Below are positions 40,611 through 51,473 of a stretch of 64,000 nucleotides of DNA, one piece after another (positions within the stretch are counted from its first letter, which is position 1; the number at the start of each line of letters is the position of its first letter). The notes beneath the pieces were generated by a model. The model made no database searches and was not told the DNA's origin. It worked only from the letters and a program-made list of their open reading frames with translations. This stretch comes from Hymenopellis radicata (lineage: Eukaryota; Basidiomycota; Agaricomycetes; Agaricales; Physalacriaceae), in assembly GCA_015501595.1 (NCBI GenBank), contig JADNRX010000088.1:1-64000 (forward strand), given 5' to 3'. The position numbers and the translations under genes are program-made.

Positions 40611-41799
40611 ATGGCGAGGCGCGGTACCACCGTAGCAGCGAAGCAAGCGAAAGCTCGGGACGCCAGAGACGCCAGAGAGACGTCAGCAGGAAGAGGTACG
40701 CAACGGTCCAGACCCGACCAGCACTAGACAGACAAAATCCCCAGGAAAGTCGAGGCGTTCGAAGCCACCTCTGAAGCTTGCGGAGATAATGACAAGATAC
40801 GCGCCATACCTCCCGCCGATGCAGCCGACAGTCAGGTTGGCTCTCGAGAAGGCATGGGCGAGGGGATCGAAGAAGGGGCATATGACCGGCCTACGCGACT
40901 TCATCAGATGGGCAGAGGAGATGGACATCCCGGACGAGAACCTGTTTCCGGCGACACCACGAATTCTCGAAGCCTACGTCGCGCAGTGGATGGGAAAAAA
41001 GGGCAGCGCGGGCACTAGGAGCAAGATCTACGGCATACGCGCATTCCACATCACAAACCATCTACGCTGGGAGGAGACGGTACAGCTCAAGTACCTACTA
41101 GAGGCGGTCAAGAAGGAGGCTCCTAGAGAGGACGCCCAGAAACCTTGACCACCAGTCACCAGGAGCAGGCTCGAGATCCTAGCGGAGAAACTGGACGCGA
41201 CGGACCCCAAGGACGCAGCCATCAGAGTGATGGCCTTCGTCGCGTTCTATGCGCAAGCCAGACTAGGCGAGCTCCTCCCTTCATCGGCAAGGACGGACGC
41301 CTTCGACGCCAAATTTCACCCGGTGGGGATAGACGTCGGAGAAGACGCGTCAGAGAAAGGCACCAAGCTACTACACCTTCCGTGGACGAAGGTGAAGAAG
41401 GAGAAGGGAGAGGACGTAGTGGTCACCGCGCAGCGAGGTCGTACAAACCCAGTAACAGCGCTCAAGGACCATATCTTCCTCAACGACATAGGCGACGACG
41501 ACCCGCTGGCATCGTATCTGGACGAGAACGGCGTTCGGAAGATCCTTACAGGGAGGGCCATGATGGCCAGGTGCAACGAGCTGTGGACGCAGAAAGGCCT
41601 TGTCCGCCTGACAGGTCATTGCTTCCGTATCGGAGGTACCACCTTCTACCTTCTGGCGGGAGTGAGTACGGACGTAGTCAAAGCGTTAGGTCGGTGGTCC
41701 TCAGACGCCTTCCTTCGCTATTGGAGGAGTTTGGAACTCCTGAGCATCCTACACATCGAGATGATAGAACCTCCTACGAACAGACTAGCAGTCGAGTAA
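40611..41799 (+). pseudogene. Tyrosine recombinase of the Ngaro/PAT-type element, one nonsense codon
   Basis: Integrates the element's DNA circle. ATG 40611 starts a basic N-terminus (MARRGTTVAAKQAKARD). An intron or indel near 40696-40731 leads into EIMTRYAPYLPPMQ. The core-binding domain runs to QKP, where TGA 41146-41148 interrupts; the same frame resumes PVTRSRLEILAEKLD. Catalytic residues downstream: Arg in QARLGELL, His-x-x-Arg in GHCFRIGG, then GRWSSDAF with the Trp/His position, and the nucleophile Tyr in LRYWRSLE. The frame ends at TAA 41797-41799. All four catalytic positions are intact but lie after the stop. A CGA to TGA change would explain it. Confidence 0.8.
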
Positions 41800-41887
41800 T
41801 CAGAATTTTTCCAGCCTTTTTCGTCTTCTTCAGAGTTGGGGAGGTCTCGCTCAGTGTGCAGATCGTGACGCGCCGAAAGGCTTAGGG

Positions 41888-42098
41888 TGGGTTCTCAGAT
41901 CTGTCCACTCGGCTCGTCCCCAGGGGGATCGGGTCGGTTCACTTCCTGAAGTGTTCCCCCCTCCTTCCTTCCTCACCCAACTCACAGGTCTCAGTCGTCT
42001 GGCTAGCTTTCCTTAGCGAGAATAAGAAACTATGACATTCTCGCAGTCCTAGTAGAAACCTGGATCTAAGTGCCATCTCTAGAGGCACCGACGTGAAA
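41888..42098 (+). repeat. Split direct repeat B1
   Basis: Starts TGGGTTCTCAGATCTGTCC and ends CCGACGTGAAA. It is nearly identical to B2, differing mainly by one G in a G run, and directly abuts A2 over the shared tetramer GAAA. Confidence 0.9.
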
Positions 42099-42272
42099 TG
42101 GGAGCCCCGAGGAGGCTGGCGCGGGTAGGGGGAATCGGGGCGACGTTTCACGCGGCCGGCAACAGGCACGTGATCCCGGGTTTCCTCTTTCCGTCCTCCC
42201 ACCATCTAGAAAGCCTCCAGCATCGCCAACGCGACTTTCCCGCGTCGTTGAGCGACTCGTTCTTTTTCTTTG
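42095..42272 (+). repeat. Split direct repeat A2
   Basis: Internal copy of A1, placed between B1 and B2. The bases after it, up to 42353, contain no ORF and separate it from B2. Confidence 0.9.
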
Positions 42273-42353
42273 CCCACCCACCCAGCACCTTTTTCTGAGG
42301 TTGGAGGTTTCCAGTAGATCAAGTCGGACGGTTGGGTCCTAGAGCAGAGTGGA

Positions 42354-42563
42354 TGGGTTCTCAGATCTGTCCACTCGGCTCGTCCCCAGGGGATCGGGTC
42401 GGTTCACTTCCTGAAGTGTTCCCCCCTCCTTCCTTCCTCACCCAACTCACAGGTCTCAGTCGTCTGGCTAGCTTTCCTTAGCGAGAATAAGAAACTATGA
42501 CATTCTCGCAGTCCTAGTAGAAACCTGGATCTAAGTGCCATCTCTAGAGGCACCGACGTGAAA
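42354..42563 (+). repeat. Split direct repeat B2 (right terminus)
   Basis: Terminal copy of B1. Beyond the final GAAA the sequence CCACGTGAGAGG begins the host flank, which resembles the promoter of the F-box-like copy at 51.5 kb. Confidence 0.9.
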
Positions 42564-42828
42564 CCACGTGAGAGGTTTACAATCGACCCACGTGAAAGCC
42601 ACTCTTTGCAAACTTCCATGTTCACTGTTTCCCGTTGCTTTTGTTCGATAACCGAGTCTTGTTGGTGCTTAACAGACTGCAAATTGGAAGCAAGCAACGG
42701 TCCTGAAAAAGTCCGGGACTATCAGCGCCAGGTCAGTCTTGACATTCACAGACGTGCATAAAGCAAAATCTGATTCATGTCGTTCTACGCAGCCTTTGGA
42801 CCGCGTCACTGACTCCTCTTTCCTCGAA
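42564..42828 (+). promoter_or_regulatory. Putative promoter of the 42.8 kb F-box-like copy
   Basis: This stretch shares ordered blocks with 51190-51473, upstream of the 51.5 kb copy: CACGTGAAAG, AAGCAACG, a segment near GGGACTA, and GCATxAAGCA. The homology shows that the duplication included upstream sequence. The retrotransposon inserted about 260 bp before the start codon. Confidence 0.5.
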
Positions 42829-44489
42829 ATGTCCCAGTCCCCTTGTCCTACCTGTGGGCTGCTCACTGAGCACCCTCTTCCATCTGAAATACCCCCGTCG
42901 CCCCGCGTCTCGGAGCTTCTCTCCGTGAACGCTCCCCCGAATGAAGCCGAAGTTGCCGGCCTGCGTCAAATTGTCCAGGAATCGTCTGCATACATTGATG
43001 CTCTCCAGCCCCAGATAATAAAAGCCCAAGAGACACTTTCTGCACTGATGGGTTTGCAGGAGACCGCGTCGCGTAGGATCGCCGACGCGAAGAGAATTCT
43101 TCATCCCATGCGATCCCTCCCTCAAGATATCCTCACGGAGATCTTCCTTTCGTGTACTCCGAGCGTGGGCCACCACATTTATGGCTGGTCTTGGAGTGGC
43201 ACGAACTTTGACAGCCTCTGCCCTCTAAACCATCCCTGGAACATCTCCATGTTTGTTATAGATGGCGAGAAACTGCCCTTTCCCTTCCACGCTTGTGGTC
43301 GATGATATACCTCGATTTCAGACGGTATACCAGTTTATCCCTCGACAATGCTCTTTCGTGGGCTCGTTGCTCTTCGAAAGGTCCGCCAAGCTTGACCTCT
43401 GTGTCAATATCGTTAGCGGAGAAATGGACATTGGCTATCACCCTTTAATGCCTCTCTTGAAGGAAAGCACGACGCGCTGGCGGATACTAAACGCTCACAT
43501 GTCATCGCCGTCATTGCAGTCCTTGTCCGGATGTGAATTTCCATTATTGCAGGAGTTGGGTGTACGTGACGCGTTTCCGGGCGATGGAACAGATGTCCTG
43601 TGGACACTTTCAGAAATGTCCAGAACGTCAGAATCATGGATTTATACCCCTCGGACACTGATGGTGATGCGTACAGAACCCTTGGCGAGTTTCCTTGGAG
43701 CAAGCTATCGAGACTGTCATGCTATTTCGGCCAGTTGGAGTCCGATTTCCTTCCTAGTCTCCAACAATTAACCAGCCTAGAAGAGTTAACAATGACAATC
43801 GCCTTCGTCACTACTTCTTTTCTTGAGGATCTCTCTGGACGTTTGATCACTCTCCCGGCCCTAAAGCGTCTTGAGGTTAACAATGACCACGACGCGCACG
43901 AGATCGAGACGTTTCTCCATATTTTGCGGATTCCATCCATTTGCCGCCTTACTGTTAACTTCGCAACTCGTCGTCCAGTGTATTGCACGGCCCTCGTTCC
44001 ACACCCTGACTTCCATCGACTTTCAAGTCTCCGCATTACTTGCTCCATGACGGAGCCTTCGCGCCAGCCGGATTACATTGGTGGAACCAGAATGCTGCTC
44101 AAGTTCCTGCATCCCATGTCCGGTGTTGAAGAGTTTGAGCTGAAGGACGAAACTGTCACCACAGAGTTTCTGGACGGTCTTACTGTGGGGGGCGCAGAAG
44201 GAGGCGCGGTCCTGTTGCCGTCTCTTAAGACTCTCGATCTCCACGAGTGCGGCTTTGCCGACCACGACGAAGCTCTCGATTCGATACGGCGCATCGTGGA
44301 GTCACACTCGCTGGTAAATATCTCCTCCTACACTTTGTCCTCTGCCACCGATTGATTGCAGTCTTACAGAATCGTCTTTGCCCACCCCTAGAAAGAATAG
44401 TACTTCCACACGAGGACTGGCTCAATGAGTTTATTGTTGATGGTATAGAAGTCGTACGATTCGACAGAAGCTATGTCGTTGAAGATTGA
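42829..44489 (+). pseudogene. F-box-like family member with three frameshifts
   Basis: ATG 42829 gives MSQSPCPTCGLL, SELLSVNAPP, a coiled-coil-like segment and LHPMRSLPQDILTEIF, NHPWNIS. Comparison with the 51.5 kb copy shows a missing base near 43250 (in the block that reads HVSHRWRE there) and another near 43335 (before RQCSFVGSLLFERSAKL). A third shift near 43597 precedes MDTFRNVQNVRIM. The rest is clean to SLKTLDLHECGF, with an intron and a last exon containing PPLERIVLPHEDW, ending at TGA 44487-44489. Three single-base losses restore the relative phase, which argues for true decay of a once normal gene of about 530 residues. Confidence 0.82.
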
Positions 44490-44980
44490 GAGGAACAATG
44501 GACTCATACATGATAGTTCCGTAAATTAGTAGGACGTATCTGTCCAGCTTACATAGGTACGAGCCCAACATAGTTGATTTCGACACAAGTGGAGTTACTC
44601 GTTTGGGACGTGTCCGCACTGTTGTTGAATTCCGAAAAGATACTGAGTACAGTTGAATATTGAAGTCGGGCAACACGGACGGCCCAAGTAAAACAGCAGT
44701 AGTGAGATCAGAGATTGTCAACGCTGCCTGAACGATCTTCGAGCCATCGTGCGTATTAGTACAACCAAACGATTGAATTGTTGTGCGTGTATGTTTGATG
44801 GTCCCAGGACCACCAGTGTACTTAACTCCGTAAAAATCGTAAGCGTGATGTAAACATAAGCCCAGGAAGAACGTCCACTTCCGTGAACCAAAGATCGTGA
44901 GTGTTATTCATTAGACCACCTTCTCTATCTCCGTGCACTGGCGAGTCTGCCATTCGTCGCTGTATATGGCGGACTAAGTT
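44490..44980. other. Intergenic region containing duplicated segment
   Basis: Convergent space between the F-box-like pseudogene and the aquaporin. Apart from the repeat at 44757-44905, nothing was recognised. Confidence 0.4.
44757..44905 (+). repeat. Duplicated segment, copy 2
   Basis: Matches 28012-28150 in blocks (TTAGTACAACCAAACGATT, ACTCCGTAAAAATCGTAAG, AGGAAGAACGTCC, CGTGAACCAAAGATCGTGAG). Copy 2 has extra sequence after the first block and lacks two small stretches seen in copy 1. No hydroxylase coding sequence accompanies it. Confidence 0.75.
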
Positions 44981-46357
44981 TCATCGTTGTAGGAAAAGGC
45001 TCGCGGGAACGCACGGTTTGTTAATGACACTCTGTTCTCCCTTGAGCAGAATGGTGTCATACAGCATGGTAGCTACTTGAGCGCCGAGGATGCTCGCCAT
45101 GATAGGGCACCAGATCCAGTAATGGCTGGAGGACATCAGCGATGATGACAGTTCGAGGCGGAACATCCCTACTTTCGGAATGTGTAGACGTCGGTACCGT
45201 AACCCACCATGGAAGTAAGAATTCTTGGACCCAAGTCGCGAGCTGGGTTGAGTGCGAATCCTGGAAGTTGACAAGAATGAATACCATAGCGACATGGAAG
45301 CAGCGCTCAAGACTCACCTGTCTGCATTCCTAGGCTCACCGCGATACCAAGGAATAGAATGAATAAGACGAGAGGAAGAAGGTCCCTCTGCAGAGGAGAG
45401 TTCCGGGCATCTGTCACGGCAAGGATCACTAGAACCAGGACCGCAGTGCCCAGAAATTCCGTAAAAAAGCAGGAGACGTTGGTCATGTAGTCCAACTAAC
45501 GATGATGTTCTCAGACACGAAGAACGATACCAAGAAGGATGAAACTTACGGAGAAGGTACCAAAGTTGCCAGCGGTCGCAAGAGTTCGGATGTTGCGACC
45601 ACCCTCGACGATATCAATCGCATGGACGTAGTTGGCGTAGATGATCCCAGCGCCGACGATGCCACCTAGGAGTTGCGCGAGGATATAGCCTTACAAAATG
45701 TCAGAGCGAAGACCGAAGATAAGCGCACGAAAGCGCCATACCAGGTACCTTTCTCCACGGAAAGCCTCTCCATGTTGCGAGGCTCAGGGTCACCTAGAAC
45801 ATCTCGTTAGGAGGGAGTATTGTTTGAGCTTGGAAGCGCGGTCTTACTGCGGGATTGATGTGGCCACCAGAGATACCAGCACTTACCCAGACACCAATCG
45901 ATAGACCTGTGCGCCATTTAAATGAAAGAGTACATGAGCGCAACGTGATACCTTACCTACAGCCCAACCGAAGCTAACAGAGAGGTAATCCTGCCAACAG
46001 GGTCAGTAGTCCAGCACAAATGATGAGGAGAACAAACTTACACCCTTGGGAGAGGAAGCGACGCCCGTGTTTGCAGAGAGGGAGACCTGACAGTTGACTC
46101 CGGTACCGAAAAGGACGAGGAGCATAGTGCCAACGAACTCAGCGGCGGGCTGCCGAATGCGATCCCTGGATATTGAATCAGCGACTCATGCATGCGAGAG
46201 TACCATGAGCATATTACCTGTACAAGCGCCACCGATTGGGTTTGATGAACCCGTCGGGCGGTTGGAAGGCCAACGCAGGCTGAGCACGATGCGGCTCTTC
46301 GACACTCGTGGCGGTCGTGTCCAACCGTGCCAATGCCATGTCGCAGGGGCGAGACAT
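44981..46357 (-). CDS. Aquaglyceroporin (MIP family)
   Basis: Membrane channel for water, glycerol or similar small solutes. ATG 46357 gives [18 protein letters not shown] (46339 is an in-frame alternative), a cytoplasmic N-terminus, then [19 protein letters not shown] (TM1). The first pore motif lies in [12 protein letters not shown] (about 45850-45880) and the second in [13 protein letters not shown] (about 45215-45255). The aspartate after the second NPAR is the residue usual in glycerol-conducting members. [16 protein letters not shown] and [15 protein letters not shown] (45410-45495) give a further helix, and [17 protein letters not shown] the last one. Stop TGA 44981-44983. About eight short introns. 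Intact and apparently single copy in this window. Confidence 0.88.
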
Positions 46358-47890
46358 TCTCTAGGCAGAAGGCAGAAGAAGAGATGGAGAGGGAGCTAGA
46401 TGAAATCGTAACTACCGAACTGTGAAGATTGCGGAAGCCTTAAGTACAGTTATTCACTTACAAACAACCCAAGACATACCGGCACACTGAAACAATGATC
46501 ACAGAATTCTGGAGAGATGAGATTGTCAAAAAGGAGCAGAACCTGTATATCCTAAACCGAGCCTGACGGCGATTGTTGATTGTCATGTTCAACCCTAGTA
46601 GAAAGTACGACTCCGTGCACCCAACAGGAAACATGGGACGACATCTAGTTCTCAGAGCGGCTACTTGCCGCTAACGACGACATATTTGAGCTCCAAAGCA
46701 CGGGCTTGGTGTAGATGTTAGTCTCGGGGACCTGAAGGCGGACGGAGTTGGTGTTACGCGCTGGCTTTATCCCGGTTCTCTGTTATTTTCGAGTACTTTT
46801 GGTGGTTATAATGATTATTTTATCGCTCACCAGGTCTTATTGCACTTATTAGCGCTTCACATGTTTGGGAACGAGGCAAGTAACGAGGCGTCATGTCCGA
46901 CGATTAATATTCGCGAAGCGCGTTCCCGGTGAGGCCTGGGTCAGGCACAGAACGTGACCTGCTCACGTCGTTTCTTCCGAAGATTCTTCGTTCACCCAAA
47001 GTTGACCAAAGCGTTCATCACATTCATCGCCGCTTTTTCATATCCATTATTACATATGTAGACACAGCGGCCAACGGCAACATCTTTTGCCCTCGGATAC
47101 GAGCGCTAGCTTCAGCCTCTTCCGTCATTTTCCACTGCCGTCACGAGGACTGGACTGATACTTGGACAAACTAGGACGCGCGCGGCGCCATGTACGTCAA
47201 ATTGCCGCCTCCATCTTTTGTGCTCATTCTTCTAATACTAGTCACTACTTATCGCCCGCCCCTCAGCGCTCAGCACTAAAATGGGCATATATACCTCCAC
47301 CGAAATGAGAGCGATTACAACGACAAGCTGCATATCTCGAACAATTCAGATTGGAACATAGATACCAGGGACGCGGCCTGAAGAGCCTTGACATCACGTC
47401 TTGCTCACTCTCCCTCAATGACCCACAACCGAGGGCTTCTGCGGTACCATCATCCTCTCTCTCGTCATCTCCGCTTCGACTCTTCCGCACTGCCATTGAT
47501 AATAATATCAGTGTATCTCATACTCGCTCCGCGTTTGATACCACCTACAAGATAGACGCTTGTGTATGCCACTACTACGCGGCTTGGGCGGTCGCGGCGT
47601 CTCCGACTACAATTTGGTGGTGACGCCGTTGGTCGTAGACATTGCCTTCTTTGCTGCTCTCCATTGTCGCCTCCTCTTGACGGGACACGTCAACTCCATT
47701 GTCTCCGGCACCGAACGCGTCCTCGTTGTTGTTCGCACCAGCAACACGGTTGGCCGAGAAACGCGGGGCCTCGCTTGAACCCGCTGATTCCGTCCAGCGG
47801 TCGAAGGACAGATACAAGCGTCACGATGGGGATCGCCACGACGGTGAACTGGTGGGCGTCGGTGCACCGACACAACCTTGTTTTTGGTGG
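46358..47890. other. Intergenic region, no supported gene
   Basis: About 1.5 kb upstream of the aquaporin. Several open frames of 70-115 codons overlap on both strands around 47560-47950, but none has a recognisable domain. Confidence 0.4.
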
Positions 47891-47897
47891 TTATTTT

Positions 47898-50696
47898 GTG
47901 TAAAAATTCAACTTTCAACTTGCACCAAATGGCACCAAGTTCAGCGAACTTCACAAGAGTTCGATTCCAACTTTGGGAAGTTTGAGTCGAACTTTGGGAG
48001 TAGAAAGTTAACTTTTCAAAGTTGGCCGCGAACTTTCAAAGTTCGCTGCAAGTTCCAAAAGCTGACCTCAACCTTGGGAACAGGAGGCTACCTTCCTAGG
48101 GTGTGTCCGACGGCCCGCCGCCTTGGGCGGGAGTTCTAGACCTCAAGATGGCACTGATCATCACGTGCATTGCGTGGCGAGGGGCATGCCCGAGCGCGTC
48201 CAGAAGAAGCAGCTAGTGGCACACACAAAGGGCTCACATCTTTTCGAACACGGTCGCGCAATTGAAAGAGCGTCAACGTGAGTTATGTTTTCCTTTGTTA
48301 TGCTGCAGCAGACATACCTTTTTGGGTATGATCTCCGGGACTTGTCTTCGACTCTCATGATGACTTATGCCGTTCGACTCTATGGGTCGACACTCAGGAT
48401 TACCAGCTTGCTCTCTCCGTACCTACCAGGAATCAGGAATCAGGACCTTATTGGAGTACGACGCGCTACCGACATGGAAGAACCATCATGAACATCATTC
48501 AACATTTAAATTCTATCCAAGCTCGATGTGTAACGGTATAGCACAAGCCAGGCGTGCCCCGGACCTTGACCTCCACACCCTCTGAGATGCCAACAATAGT
48601 GCTATGTCCGTCTGTCTTCCCGTGACAACACATTTTGCCCAAAAATGGTTGTAGGTGAGATGGCGGCATCTTCGCGCTCTTTCCCACTCAGCCCTTGTTA
48701 GCGAAGGATATGCTCTCTTGGTCGCGTCAGGAACTCCCGTCCTCGGTAAGCGCGTATGCCCATGTTGACGCTGACGTCAGCTCCATTCAGTAGCGTTGTC
48801 ATTCCACTGGCGATAACAAGGTAGAGACCCGCAGGACAGCATCGACGACTGTTATCTTGTCTAAGGCCGGAGGGGCTAACAGTATTTCATGAGGGATGGA
48901 GGGGATGCAGTCGTGGGTTTACCTGCAGCAGAAGACGAGCCGATGGGTCGCGCTCTCTGGCCAGTCGGTCCAGCCCGTACGCTCGACTGGACGCCCGTGC
49001 GAGGTGGTGGTATGCCCTCTGGCCGACGCCATTGTCATGTTCTTGTCATCGCCATTCGTGCTATGACTGGTTAATGACATGCTCGTCTTTTTCCTTGGTA
49101 CTGTGTTCATGATCGTCACCACTGTAGCCCTCGTCCTTGTTGGTTGTACGCTTCACCAATGACAGCCAATAACAACGGCGATGATAATCGCAAGCTCGGG
49201 CGATGATTCATCCGACTGTACGCGCGGCAGCGGCAACCAGTACCGCACGGACGACAAGCACAAGAATTACAAGTATAACGACGGCAAGCACAACAACGAC
49301 AAGCAGGCTGGTATGATTACGGTGCGCCTATCCAGCTTTTCGTTCGGAACACCGCTCACACAGCGAGCAGACAACTCCAACATCGAATGGCGCCAACCGG
49401 ATCACTATGAGGTTGTGAGGAGGTTAGGCGGAGGCAAATACTCAGAGGTGCCCCGCCGCCCAGTTCCGCCGTCGCAGCGCGCGCTGACACACCACAAGGA
49501 CGACAAGGCCAACAAGCTTGAGCGTGGCGGCGACAACGATGGTGCGGAGAATGGCAAGCATAAAGGACCCGCCGGATATAAATTTGCAAGGTAGCTGTGG
49601 TATGTCAAGGAGACTGACCAATCACCTACTAGACATGCCGCTAAGCGTGGCGACTACCAAGATTAGGAGCTTCCTCGGACCATCCAATAACATATGCGTA
49701 TATCTAGTTGCAGGCTGCCGAGCACGGCGACCAATGGTTGCCTCGGTCGAAAACCCACGATGGTCGATGGTTACAATTTGGTAACTACTTTAACTTAACC
49801 AATCGGTTGAAACACTCACTCAGTTGTGGGTTTACCTGCTGGAAGAACACGGGCCCATGGGCCGCGCTCAACGTTGCGGGCGGGACGACTTCTCGAATCT
49901 CTTCGACTAATCGTTTCTCATTGATGATGACTGCAGTGGTAGTAAGGATCACGAGTAGGAAGGCGCGGCAATAAGGACAAGGACGAGCATATGGCGGTAA
50001 ACAGAACGAGCGCCGATCACCATGGCGTCGGCAATGGGTACAAGAACCGGCACGAAGGCAACATCGGGCGCGAACACAAGCCTGGCGGCACCATGATATC
50101 GACCAGCACGAGCGAGTATGTATGACGGGACCATCAGCACAAACGTGGCGGCGACTGCGAACGACGGCCATGACACGGATAAAACAAGCATGGCGGCGAT
50201 GTTGGTAACGATATCAACTAACTGGCTAGGCCATCCATTGACCTCGACGACCCGAACTCCGCCCTATCTATCTGAGGATGCTGACACCGAGGCGGCGGCG
50301 AGAGGGGCACTGGGAGACATCAATTTTGAGGCGGAGAATGGGCATGGGGGATAGATGTATATTGCAAAGCTGTTATTATGCTGCATGCTTGTATCGCTAG
50401 CTTCGTCTAATGTCTATGGGCTTGGTTTACATAAGCAGCGTGAATATCCTAAATGAGAAGCGGCGGCGGCGGGGCGCCTACCGGCCTCTCTCAACTGCGT
50501 CGTTGAGGACCGAGGTTCTTTCGAAGTTATTCCATAGTTGATTCAACTTGGGTACAACTTCTGAAAGTTCAATGCAACTTGGTGAAGGTTCATTCAACTT
50601 TCCAAAGTTCAACCCAACTTATGAAAAGTTCACTCCAACTTCCCGGAAGTTCGCCGAAAAAAAGTTAGAAGTATGCAAAAGTAATTTTTACACAGT
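47898..50696. mobile_element. Putative 2.8 kb DNA transposon or gene-capturing element with subterminal repeats
   Basis: The left end reads GTGTAAAAATTCAACTTTC and the right end, in reverse complement, GTGTAAAAATTACTTTTGC, a short imperfect TIR. Both subterminal regions, about 47898-48070 and 50530-50690, are packed with AACTT/AAGTT motifs in both orientations. Such clusters are typical of transposase-binding subterminal repeats. No transposase was recognised, and I could not define a target-site duplication. The interior holds a CK2-alpha-like kinase fragment (49381-49449) and a duplicated box (48908-48954 and 49821-49870). Confidence 0.5.
49381..49449 (+). pseudogene. Captured casein kinase 2 alpha fragment (P-loop region)
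   Basis: Within the plus-strand frame 49181-49594, the segment IEWRQPDHYEVVRRLGGGK followed by YSEV matches the start of the CK2-alpha kinase domain, where fungi have W-G-x-Q-D-x-Y-E-V-V-R-K-V-G-R-G-K-Y-S-E-V. Only this exon-sized piece is present. The sequence before and after it is low-complexity (Asp/Lys/His/Asn-rich) and not kinase-like. The similarity stops exactly after SEV, as if at an exon border. It lies inside the putative TIR element, so transposon capture is the likeliest source. Confidence 0.6.
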
Positions 50697-51473
50697 ATAA
50701 CGCCCATACTTGTTCACCTTCGGACATTATTTCCACGGCGAGCAGTCTAGTAAACGCGCCGTACTGCCGTTGCTTACTGCGCCACTGCCCATTCATGATC
50801 AAAGCCCTTGGTCGAAGAGATCCTTTCTCATCTTGCCTTTGACCATCATGGGAATTCCAGGACTATACGACGTGAGTGCTGGCATCTGTTTTCCTCGCCC
50901 TTTTCCACATAATTTCACCAGCAACTTCAGATCATCACGACTGGTTCTAGAAAGGCCCCAGCTTGGCGCTTGAGAGGTTCAATGTCCAGCATAATTGGTA
51001 CTTCTGCGAGAGACGTCCGCCTCCTCTAGCATACAATTGCCACGAATATAATACAATTCTATCCACCTATTCGGAGGTCCAAGTTTGAAAGCCCCCGGGA
51101 GAGACAAGAAACAGATAAAAACGCGCTTGATGAAGTAAAGACAAAGAAAACTTGAAAGAAACCGTACAAGTAGCCCTGCGTCACATGTCAATTTGAACGC
51201 GTCACTCACGTGAAAGGCCAATTCTTGCATCATACTTTCATCTTCACCGTATCCCGCTGACTTCTTCAGAGACCAGGCTCTTGTGGTGCGTTTCTTCGGC
51301 TCTCACAGCTGAAAACAAGCAACGTTTTCGAAAAAGGCCGGGACTACCACTGGCTGGTAAGCGGCCCTATTCACAGAAGTGCATCAAGCACAATCTAATT
51401 TTCTCGTGCGACGTAGTCCCTTAACCGCGTCGCTGGTCCGCCGTAGCTTCACCAAGCTCCTGTTCTCTCACCA
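50697..51473. other. Region upstream of truncated F-box-like copy
   Basis: No gene recognised in 50697-51190. From about 51190 it resembles the upstream region of the 42.8 kb copy. Confidence 0.4.

Larger units (their letters stand above)
34623..42563 (+). mobile_element. Ngaro/PAT-type tyrosine-recombinase retrotransposon with split direct repeats
   Basis: The order is A1 - Gag-like ORF - RT/RNase H - tyrosine recombinase - B1 - A2 - B2, the split-direct-repeat plan known from PAT and Ngaro elements. A1 (34623-34799) matches A2 (42095-42272), and B1 (41888-42098) matches B2 (42354-42563), each nearly identical. Both outer ends and the B1/A2 junction share the tetramer GAAA. Left flank ..GCGAAA and right flank CCACGTG.. 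meet at that tetramer, with no longer target-site duplication, as expected for recombinase-mediated insertion of a circle. Length is about 7.9 kb, including two nested MITEs. The near-identical repeats indicate a young insertion, but the ORFs are already damaged. Confidence 0.85.
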
